Source: Spirochaetota bacterium
GTDB taxonomy: Bacteria > Spirochaetota > B62-G9 > DRHN01
Direction of reading: 5' to 3'
NCBI GenBank assembly: GCA_023136305.1
Contig: JAGLSF010000018.1
Coordinates: forward strand, 1 to 14,496
DNA: 14,496 nucleotides
Position numbers and translations under genes: made by a program. Shown one piece after another: positions 6,768-13,721 of the stretch. Below the pieces are notes generated by a model that did no database searches, had not been told where the DNA came from, and saw nothing but the letters and a program-made list of their open reading frames with translations. Position 1 is the stretch's first letter. Each line of letters begins with the position of its first letter.

Positions 6768-7547
6768 GTGGATTTCTTTGTCGAGAACTTTCAGATCTTT
6801 CTACTCATACTCGTGCGTATGTTCGGCATGTTCGTGGTGGCCCCCTTCTTTTCGAGCGGGGTCATACCCTTTCGCATACGGGCTGTGTTCTCATTCTATG
6901 TAACGGCCTGTGTGTTCCCGATGGTGGTGGGGACCATCGGAGGTATACCGGAGAGCATGTATGCATACATTTTGCTCATCGTATCCGAGGTCATCATCGG
7001 TATACTCATCGGGTTTTTGATCTCGATTATATTCGCGTCCTTTCAGCTTGCCGCACGCTTTTTCAGTTTTCAGATGGCCCTCGGCATCGCAGAGGTGTAC
7101 GACCCATTTTCACAGGTCGGCATTACGCTTGTGGGTCAGCTGTGGACGCTCATGGGCATCATGGTATTTATAGCCATTGACGGGCCCCATCTGCTCATTA
7201 TGGCAACCTTTGAGAGCTACAGCTCCATACACCTATTTGATATTGTAAGGGACACTGTACCCATGTATCAGGTGCTGATCAGGACCTTCGGGGCAATGTT
7301 TATAGTTGCCTTGAAGCTTGCATTCCCCATACTGACTACCCTTTTTCTGCTTGCAGTTACGCTTGGGATGCTCGCAAAGGCAGCGCCTCAGATGAACATA
7401 TTCATGCTCGGGTTTCCAGTGCAGATCGGTGTCGGGTTCCTGATCATGATCGTGGTCATGGGCGGTATAGCGCTCGGTATGAGCTCAGCCCTGAACCATG
7501 CAATAAGCGATCTCATGGGATTTATACGGAGTTTTGGAGGAAGTTAG
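6768..7547 (+). CDS. fliR: FliR, export-gate membrane protein
   Basis: 259 residues, strongly hydrophobic, with about six TM segments. The start VENFQIFLLILVRMFGMFVVAPFF is typical of the family. Later signatures are LAARFFSFQMALGIAEVYDP (94-113) and GMLAKAAPQMNIFMLGFPVQ (200-219). FliR completes the FliP5-Q4-R1 channel. The start must be the GTG at 6768: an in-frame TAG at 6753-6755 blocks any upstream start, and the ATG at 6766 is out of frame. The ribosome site is weak (GAGAGGGA close to the start), unlike most neighbours. The flhB ribosome site lies within the last codons and flhB starts two bases after the stop. Confidence 0.96.
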   Translation: MDFFVENFQIFLLILVRMFGMFVVAPFFSSGVIPFRIRAVFSFYVTACVFPMVVGTIGGIPESMYAYILLIVSEVIIGILIGFLISIIFASFQLAARFFSFQMALGIAEVYDPFSQVGITLVGQLWTLMGIMVFIAIDGPHLLIMATFESYSSIHLFDIVRDTVPMYQVLIRTFGAMFIVALKLAFPILTTLFLLAVTLGMLAKAAPQMNIFMLGFPVQIGVGFLIMIVVMGGIALGMSSALNHAISDLMGFIRSFGGS

Positions 7548-7549
7548 CA

Positions 7550-8680
7550 ATGCGCGACGAACAATTTCTTGGCGATCTCCCCTTCTGCTTTGATCTGCAG
7601 CTCTTTGCCGCTGAAGATGAGGGCAGGACCGAGGAGCCCACAGAGTATAAAAAGCGAAAGGCCCGTGAGGAAGGCAAGGTCGCCAAAACCCAGGAACTTC
7701 CGTCGGCACTCATACTTCTTTTTGGGTTTTTCACGATATTCCTGTTTTCAAAGGTCATTTATAAAAACCTGCTGGGAATGATGCAGCTCTATTTGGGTTC
7801 TGTTCAGCAGGTGGTGAGCTCCGGTGAAAATATGGTCTTCCTGCTGCGTCCGATTCTGCCAATCGTCGCAAAAATCGTCGGTCCTATAATGGGAGTGGTG
7901 TTTATTGCGGCAATCATTGGAAACGTGGCACAGGTGGGCTTTCAGTTTTCCATAAAGCCGATTCAACCGGATATTTCAAAAATCAACCCGAACCCGATTC
8001 GCTTCTTTCAGCGGGTGCTCTTTTCCAAACTAACCGCGGTAAACCTTGGCAAGACCATTTTCAAGATAGCGACGATAGGGGTGGTGGCATTCCTTCTGAT
8101 AAGGAGGGAAACGGCCACCATTACGCAGACCATCGATATGGGGCTGACGCAGGGGATGTACATCATCCTCTCAACGACTTTCAAGCTTGTCATAATCGTA
8201 AGCGGCATATTGCTTGTTCTCTCGATTCCTGATTACATCTTTCAGCGAAGGCAGCACATTGAATCGTTGAAAATGACCAAACAGGAATTGAAGGAGGAAC
8301 GGAAACTGCTCGAGGGCGACCCCCTGCTGAGAGCGAGGATGAGGGAGCGTCAGCGTGCCTATGCCAGGAAACGGATGATGCACGAAGTGCCAACTGCTGA
8401 CGTGGTCATCACAAACCCTATACATTATGCGGTTGCGTTGAAATATGAGGCACTGAAGATGAGCGCTCCCAGTTGTGTGGCAAAGGGTCAGGAGCTCATT
8501 GCCCAGCGTATCAGGAACATAGCTGAGGAGCATGACGTCCCCGTCGTGGAGAACCGACCCCTCGCGAGAGAGCTGTACCGCAGGGTGGAGATCGGTGACG
8601 AGGTGCCCGATGAACTGTTCACCGCTGTTGCCGAGGTTCTTGCATTTGTCTACAAACTCAGGCAGAAAGCAGCGGTGTGA
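7550..8680 (+). CDS. flhB: FlhB, export-gate substrate-specificity switch protein
   Basis: 376 residues. The N-terminal DLQLFAAEDEGRTEEPTEYK (15-34) is the usual FlhB opening. Four TM helices follow (about 51-72, 104-130, 167-186 and 207-231), then a cytoplasmic domain with the conserved autocleavage site NPIH (289-292) in place of the usual NPTH. The rest (HYAVALKYE, AKG.ELIAQRIR, VPVVENRPLARELYRRVEIG) matches closely. FlhB switches export from rod/hook proteins to filament once the hook is complete; cleavage occurs between Asn and Pro, both retained. The ATG follows GGAGG at 7536-7540 and is separated by two bases from fliR. A 113-base gap separates it from flhA. Confidence 0.97.
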   Translation: MRDEQFLGDLPFCFDLQLFAAEDEGRTEEPTEYKKRKAREEGKVAKTQELPSALILLFGFFTIFLFSKVIYKNLLGMMQLYLGSVQQVVSSGENMVFLLRPILPIVAKIVGPIMGVVFIAAIIGNVAQVGFQFSIKPIQPDISKINPNPIRFFQRVLFSKLTAVNLGKTIFKIATIGVVAFLLIRRETATITQTIDMGLTQGMYIILSTTFKLVIIVSGILLVLSIPDYIFQRRQHIESLKMTKQELKEERKLLEGDPLLRARMRERQRAYARKRMMHEVPTADVVITNPIHYAVALKYEALKMSAPSCVAKGQELIAQRIRNIAEEHDVPVVENRPLARELYRRVEIGDEVPDELFTAVAEVLAFVYKLRQKAAV

Positions 8681-8712
8681 TGCTATCTATCTACTTATTA
8701 TTTGAGGAATTA

Positions 8713-8766
8713 TCCCGATACTTAACTAGTAGGGGATAGTGAGAATACTAGGCCACTTTATCGGGA
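8713..8766 (+). promoter_or_regulatory. Nested inverted repeat between flhB and flhA
   Basis: In the 113-base gap, TCCCGATA (8713-8720) pairs perfectly with TATCGGGA (8759-8766). Inside it, CTAGTA (8726-8731) pairs perfectly with TACTAG (8746-8751). Together they form a two-stem hairpin with an internal loop. An alternative pairing is TATCCC (8711-8716) with GGGATA (8733-8738), exclusive of the first. The element ends 14 bases before the flhA ribosome site (8781-8790). No T-tract follows, so it is not a classical terminator. It may be an mRNA stability or translation-control element. Function is inferred. Confidence 0.4.
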
Positions 8767-8793
8767 ACATGCGATTGTTTCAGGGAGGGGAAA

Positions 8794-10884
8794 ATGGCTG
8801 ATCCAGTACCAACCAGGGTATGGTGGCAGCGAACCGATGTGCTTCTCGCCATAGGTGTCATTGTCATTGTGCTCATGCTCATCATCCCGATTCCTGCCAT
8901 GCTGCTGGATTTCTTCCTTGCGGTGAGCTTTGCACTCGCACTGATTACCCTCATCACCGTGCTGTATATGAAAAAGGCGAGCGATCTCTCGGTCTTCCCG
9001 TCGCTTCTTCTCATCTCGACGGTATTCCGTCTGGCGGTCAACGTGTCGTCCACGAGGCTCATACTGCTTCAGGGACCGACCTTCAAAGGAAAGATCATCC
9101 GCGCCTTCGGTGAGTTCGTGGTAGGGGGCAATTACGTGGTGGGAATTATCATCTTTCTCATCCTCATTGCCGTACAATTCATCGTAATTACCAAGGGAGC
9201 GACGCGTGTGTCCGAGGTCGCTGCCCGGTTCACCCTCGATGCAATGCCCGGCAAGCAGATGGCAATCGATGCGGATGTATCCGCCGGACTCATCACTGAG
9301 GAGGAGGCGATTCATAAGCGTACGGAGATACAGCGTGAAGCCGATTTCTACGGCGCCATGGATGGTGCAAGCAAGTTCGTGCAGGGCGACGTGAAGGTGG
9401 GGCTCCTTATCACGGCTATAAATATTGTGGGCGGACTCGTCATCGGTATGGCCATGCGGGGGGAATCAATTCAGAGTGCCGCGCAGACCTACATCACGCT
9501 CGCCGTTGGTGACGGCCTGGTAGCACAGATCCCATCACTCATGATGTCAACGGCCACGGGTATCATCGTGACCCGGGCTGCTTCACACGATGACCTTGGC
9601 ACCGAGCTTACCACACAGCTCCTGCGCCAGCCCCGCACCCTGTTCATAGGCGCTGGATTTCTCCTTTTCCTTGCAGTGCTGCCCGGTTTTGCGAAAATAC
9701 CGCTCGTCGTACTGGCGAGCATTCTGGCAGCCATGGGTATATATTTTCGAAGAGGAGCTCAGTTGGGTGTAACCCCTGAGGAGCTTAAACCCAGGAAGGA
9801 GAAGGAAGAGGCTGCCAGAGGCCCTGAGAGCGTGGTGGGGCTTCTGCAGATCGATCCGATTGCTCTGGAAATCGGCTATAATCTCATACCCCTTGTCGAT
9901 CCCGATCAGGGAGGCGACCTTCTCGAACGGGTGACCATGATCAGAAGACAGAGCGCAATCGAACTGGGGCTCATATTTCCTCCCATCCGGATCCGCGATA
10001 ATATGAAGCTCGCCCCCAATGCCTACTCTATCAAGATCAAGGGCGTGGAAGTCGGGAAGGGCGATATCAAGATGGGTAAATATCTGGCCATGAACCCAGG
10101 TACGGTCGAGGAGAAAATCGAGGGTGAGGAGACGGTTGAGCCGGCCTTTGGTCTGCCGGCCATATGGATCGATGAGGAAAACCGCCAGCGGGCTGAGCGT
10201 CTCGGGTATACTGTTGTAGATGCACCGTCGGTCATTGCCACACATCTCACCGAGGTTATCAAGTCCTATGCCAGCGAGGTTCTCGGACGACAGGATGTCC
10301 AGACACTCGTCAATTCTCTGAGCACCGATTACTCGACAGTTGTAAAGGAGGTGAAGGATGCCGGAGCAACGATCGGTGATGTGCAGAAGGTATTGAAGGG
10401 CCTCCTGCGGGAGGGGGTGTCCATACGGGACCTCGTTACCATCATGGAAACCATTGCCGATTACTTCCCAACGATGAAGGACCATGATGAGCTCATAGAA
10501 CTGGTGCGGCAGGCCCTTTCAAGGCAGATCTGTCAGCAGTTCTCTGATGATGAGAAGAAGATACCGGTCATCACTCTCTCCAAGGAGGTTGAGGAGGAAA
10601 TCAAGAATTCCATCATCGATACGGAGAGGGGAAAACGCTTTGCCATGGAGCCGGGCTCTCAGAAGAAACTTCTCGAGAGTATTACCGAACAGGGGGCAAA
10701 GATCAGGCAGAAGGGTATGAAACCGGTATTTCTCACTTCTCCAGAGGTACGTTCACTGTTCAGAAGCATCGTCTCGAATGTTATTCCGAACGCAGCAGTG
10801 CTGAGTTCCTTTGAAATAGTGCCCGATATACGGCTCGAAGCCGTGGGCACCATTGCATTCTCATTGAGTGAGGAGAGCGTATGA
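8794..10884 (+). CDS. flhA: FlhA, export-gate docking protein
   Basis: 696 residues, full length for the family. Eight TM segments can be placed in the first about 320 residues. SVFPSLLLISTVFRLAVNVS (66-85) is typical. The FHIPEP signature region runs from RVSEVAARFTLDAMPGKQMA (138-157) through READFYGAMDGASKFVQGD (181-199), including the aspartate in FVQGD important for proton-coupled export. The cytoplasmic domain (about 330-696) forms the nonameric ring that docks chaperone-substrate complexes. The ATG lies behind CAGGGAGGGG (8781-8790). The stop TGA overlaps the flhF ATG by four bases (ATGA), indicating coupled translation. Confidence 0.98.
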   Translation: MADPVPTRVWWQRTDVLLAIGVIVIVLMLIIPIPAMLLDFFLAVSFALALITLITVLYMKKASDLSVFPSLLLISTVFRLAVNVSSTRLILLQGPTFKGKIIRAFGEFVVGGNYVVGIIIFLILIAVQFIVITKGATRVSEVAARFTLDAMPGKQMAIDADVSAGLITEEEAIHKRTEIQREADFYGAMDGASKFVQGDVKVGLLITAINIVGGLVIGMAMRGESIQSAAQTYITLAVGDGLVAQIPSLMMSTATGIIVTRAASHDDLGTELTTQLLRQPRTLFIGAGFLLFLAVLPGFAKIPLVVLASILAAMGIYFRRGAQLGVTPEELKPRKEKEEAARGPESVVGLLQIDPIALEIGYNLIPLVDPDQGGDLLERVTMIRRQSAIELGLIFPPIRIRDNMKLAPNAYSIKIKGVEVGKGDIKMGKYLAMNPGTVEEKIEGEETVEPAFGLPAIWIDEENRQRAERLGYTVVDAPSVIATHLTEVIKSYASEVLGRQDVQTLVNSLSTDYSTVVKEVKDAGATIGDVQKVLKGLLREGVSIRDLVTIMETIADYFPTMKDHDELIELVRQALSRQICQQFSDDEKKIPVITLSKEVEEEIKNSIIDTERGKRFAMEPGSQKKLLESITEQGAKIRQKGMKPVFLTSPEVRSLFRSIVSNVIPNAAVLSSFEIVPDIRLEAVGTIAFSLSEESV

Positions 10885-12083
10885 TTTACCGGCTGTACAG
10901 GGCATCGACCTATAAGGAAGCGGTCGTCAAGGCGAAGATGGATCTGGGCTCCGATGTGTACATCATTGCCCGCAAGGAAGTGAAGGAGGGGGGGTTTTTG
11001 GGAATGTTCGCTACGGTCATGACCGAGATAACCGTGGCAAAGAACGAGGAAAGGAGCAATCAACAGGCCCACTCTGCACAACAGGGTGGTAGAGGCCAGA
11101 ACACAGCGGGCATTCCGCCGGCGGAAGAGCCACAAACCGGCCAGGGTAATCCCACAACCGCTCCGGCAATGTTGTCTGAGAGTCTTGGTGGCGAAACATC
11201 AGTAATGTGTGAACTCATGGAGATCAAAAGACAGCTTAGGACGATACTGAATGAACGCTCTGAAGAAGTTCCACGGGAATCACAACTACTTGAAGCTCTC
11301 CTGGACCAGCTCCGAAGCAACGATTTTTCTGAAGAATATATAGGGCAGATTCGCAACAGGTTTGAGACCGAGTTTACACTCAAGGACATACAGGACCCCG
11401 GAACTGTACGCGACCATGTGAAGAAGCACATTTTGGAAAACATACAGATCGGCGGCCCCATAACGGCGGGTAAGTCTTCGCCCCGGATTGTGGTGCTCGT
11501 GGGACCCACAGGCGTCGGCAAAACCACTACTATTGCCAAGCTTGCAGCTTCTTTCGGTGTACTGCAGAAGAAAAAGGTGGAGCTCCTCACCATCGATTCC
11601 TATCGAATCGCAGCGATCGAACAGCTCGGGAAGTATGCCGAACTCATGCAGCTTCCCTTCAGTGTGATCAATTCACGTGAAGAGTACAAGAATTCGGTCA
11701 TGAACAGTAAGGCGGAAATCCTGTTTGTAGACACCGTCGGACGTTCTCAGAAGAACAATCTGGGATTAGCTGAACTTCGGGACATACTCGACGGAGTGAA
11801 ATCGGAAATGGATATACATCTTGTACTCAGTGCAACCACGAAATACCGGGACGCTATGGACGTGATTACACGATTCAACCAGCTCATGTACACGAACATT
11901 ATCATCACCAAGCTGGATGAAACGAATACGGTGGGCCCGCTTTTAAGCATACTGGGGAGCGGTAAAAAAATCTCCTACTTTACGACAGGACAAAGCGTAC
12001 CAGATGATATAGAGATTGCCCGAAAGGAGAAACTCTACGAATTGATATCCTTTGATCCGGTGGGTGCTCGGTCGTCGGTATAA
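10881..12083 (+). CDS. flhF: FlhF, SRP-family GTPase for flagellar placement
   Basis: 400 residues. The N-terminal segment MIYRLYRASTYKEAVVKAKMDLGSDVYII (1-29) is typical of FlhF, followed by a variable Gln/Gly/Pro-rich region (about 56-105). An N domain (about 135-195) and G domain (about 200-395) follow. Motifs: G1 GPTGVGKTTT (208-217), insertion-box TIDSYRIAAIEQLGKYAELM (237-256), G3 DTVGRS (284-289; usually DTAGRS), G4 TKLDE (343-347), then TTGQSVPDDIE (368-378). FlhF dimerises with GTP at the cell pole and recruits early motor parts. Its ATG overlaps the flhA stop by four bases; flhG follows after 16 bases and encodes its activator. Confidence 0.96.
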   Translation: MIYRLYRASTYKEAVVKAKMDLGSDVYIIARKEVKEGGFLGMFATVMTEITVAKNEERSNQQAHSAQQGGRGQNTAGIPPAEEPQTGQGNPTTAPAMLSESLGGETSVMCELMEIKRQLRTILNERSEEVPRESQLLEALLDQLRSNDFSEEYIGQIRNRFETEFTLKDIQDPGTVRDHVKKHILENIQIGGPITAGKSSPRIVVLVGPTGVGKTTTIAKLAASFGVLQKKKVELLTIDSYRIAAIEQLGKYAELMQLPFSVINSREEYKNSVMNSKAEILFVDTVGRSQKNNLGLAELRDILDGVKSEMDIHLVLSATTKYRDAMDVITRFNQLMYTNIIITKLDETNTVGPLLSILGSGKKISYFTTGQSVPDDIEIARKEKLYELISFDPVGARSSV

Positions 12084-12099
12084 TTCGAGGGAGGCTTTT

Positions 12100-12996
12100 A
12101 TGAATCTTGACTATAACACTGTGAGGAAGGATCAGGCGGAACGGCTTCGATTGATCATGCAGGAGAAGAACGGACAGAGTGAGCCCGCTTACCGTCATGA
12201 ACCCAGAATTATGACCATATCCTCCGGTAAGGGCGGTGTTGGAAAGACGAACATCGCCATAAATCTTGCTATTGCTTTTGCAGAGGTGGGGAAAAAGGTC
12301 GTGGTCATGGATGCAGACCTTGGGCTGGCGAATGTGAACGTCATACTCGGCATCATACCGAAGTACAATCTCTATCATGTGATTAAAAAACAGAAGAAAC
12401 TGCGTGAGATCATCGTCGATACGCAGTACGGTATACAGATCATTGCAGGTGCATCAGGTTTTTCGCAACTCGCCAATCTGAATGAGGAGGAACGGGCGGT
12501 CTTTGTAGAGGGCCTGAAGGATCTTTCCTATGCGGATTATATCATTATTGACACTGCGGCAGGGGTTTCGCAGAACGTGCTGACCTTTCTCAAGGGAGCC
12601 GATGACGCCATTATCATTACAACCCCGGAACCGACCGCTATTACCGATGCCTACGGTATTATCAAGAGCATCACCACTGAGAGCAATAATGGACCGAGCA
12701 TAAAGCTTGTGGTGAACAGGGTCCGCACTGTCATGGAGGGAAAAAAGGTTGCCGAACGGGTCATCAATATCGCAGGCCAGTTTCTGAATGTAAAGGTGAA
12801 TAATATTGGATTTATATTCGAGGACAGTGTGGTGCAGCGGGCCGTGATCAAGCAGGACCCCTTCTACCGGAGCGCACCGAACAGCAAGGCGGCCCAGTCG
12901 ATTAAACATCTCATGACCAGATTGGCCAATGTGGAATATGCCGAATCGGGAGGGTTCGGTAAGTTCCTGCGGAGTGTGTTCAGGGGAAAGTTCTGA
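12100..12996 (+). CDS. flhG: FlhG (YlxH/FleN), MinD-type ATPase controlling flagellar number
   Basis: 298 residues. The N-terminal DQAERLR (11-17) is the conserved helix that stimulates FlhF GTPase activity. A MinD/ParA ATPase follows: deviant Walker A GKGGVGKT (43-50) with the signature lysine K44, DAD (71-73) and DTAAG (151-155). Near the C-terminus lie a basic/hydrophobic stretch and GKFLRSVFRGKF (287-298), which could form a membrane-targeting amphipathic helix. With FlhF it limits the number of flagella. I chose the ATG at 12100 because GAGGGAGG lies just upstream; the frame is open a further 16 codons into flhF, but without family support. Confidence 0.95.
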   Translation: MNLDYNTVRKDQAERLRLIMQEKNGQSEPAYRHEPRIMTISSGKGGVGKTNIAINLAIAFAEVGKKVVVMDADLGLANVNVILGIIPKYNLYHVIKKQKKLREIIVDTQYGIQIIAGASGFSQLANLNEEERAVFVEGLKDLSYADYIIIDTAAGVSQNVLTFLKGADDAIIITTPEPTAITDAYGIIKSITTESNNGPSIKLVVNRVRTVMEGKKVAERVINIAGQFLNVKVNNIGFIFEDSVVQRAVIKQDPFYRSAPNSKAAQSIKHLMTRLANVEYAESGGFGKFLRSVFRGKF

Positions 12997-13043
12997 CCGT
13001 ACTTAACGATTGATTTTTAAAATTGCTGGTGTATGTTAATAGT

Positions 13044-13721
13044 ATGGATAAGCTTAATCTTGGAAAAGACCATAAAATTACGATGTTCTCGGCACTTGCA
13101 GCCTTCATCCTGTCGATGCTCATCGGGTTTATCTCAGGTAATCCGGGTGCGGTTGTGTTTGTACGCGCACTCATCTCGGCTCTCCTTTTCGGTGCGGTAA
13201 TTTTCGGCAGCCTGTACCTCTTGCGAAGGTACATACCGGAACTTGAGAAGGGACCGGATGAGGCGGTGTCCGTGGCACACTCTGATGTCGGGAAGAAGGT
13301 CGATTACGGTGTGTCCGGAGAAGATAGGGCAGGAGAGGGAGCAGTGGCTTCCCTGGAAAGGGTGACCGACACCCCCTCAGAAAGGGGGACTAAGCCACAG
13401 GGCGAAGCGAGAGCCCCAGAGGAAGAATTGCAGCCAGTGTCTGGTACGCCTGATGGTTCATCGTTGAATGATCTTGAAGGGATTACCCTGAAAGCCCTTG
13501 AAGATAATGGGAATGAAATCGGTGAGGAGCTTCCATCACTTGACAAACTCTATGAAGAGCATGAACAGGAGTCAGTACCTGACATTGACACATCGGAAAT
13601 CATATCGGGAGATACGTCTCTGACTGTTGGTGATTATATAGAGGTGGGGAATGCCCGGATACCCTATGAACCGGAAGTGTTGGCAAAAGCCGTAAAGAAG
13701 GTGATGAAAGAGGATGAGTAG
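13044..13721 (+). CDS. flgV: FlgV-like two-TM flagellar protein
   Basis: 225 residues. Two hydrophobic helices (about 14-32 and 37-61) are followed by a long acidic, low-complexity cytoplasmic region (about 65-195). A short conserved-looking tail VGDYIEVGNARIPYEPEVLAKAVKKVMKEDE closes it. The position directly after flhG matches bb0268 of Borrelia, once called Hfq and later renamed FlgV, a motor-associated protein that affects filament number and length. I assign the name from synteny and topology; a search is needed to confirm it. The start is uncertain: no purine-rich ribosome site precedes the ATG at 13044, nor the in-frame TTG at 13023 or GTG at 13029. I chose the ATG because it leads straight into the first TM helix. 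Its end overlaps the next gene by eight bases. Confidence 0.65.
   Translation: MDKLNLGKDHKITMFSALAAFILSMLIGFISGNPGAVVFVRALISALLFGAVIFGSLYLLRRYIPELEKGPDEAVSVAHSDVGKKVDYGVSGEDRAGEGAVASLERVTDTPSERGTKPQGEARAPEEELQPVSGTPDGSSLNDLEGITLKALEDNGNEIGEELPSLDKLYEEHEQESVPDIDTSEIISGDTSLTVGDYIEVGNARIPYEPEVLAKAVKKVMKEDE
13372..13416 (+). repeat. Two GC-rich inverted repeats inside the flgV linker
   Basis: CCCCCT (13372-13377) pairs perfectly with AGGGGG (13383-13388) around a 5-base loop. GGGC (13400-13403) pairs with GCCC (13413-13416) shortly after. The frame stays open and encodes TPSERGTKPQGEARAP in a low-complexity linker. The paired, GC-rich and in-frame layout resembles small palindromic elements that insert into coding regions, but a chance origin in a biased linker is equally possible. 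Confidence 0.35.

Noticed and set aside
8758..9315. 185-codon open frame on the - strand over the flhA start
   Set aside because: The His/Asp/Glu/Arg-rich translation is what the reverse of TM-coding sequence gives; no family resemblance.
9583..10485. 300-codon open frame on the - strand within flhA
   Set aside because: It lies entirely antisense to a clear flhA, has no recognisable domain and no ribosome site; long antisense frames are common opposite genes with biased codon use.
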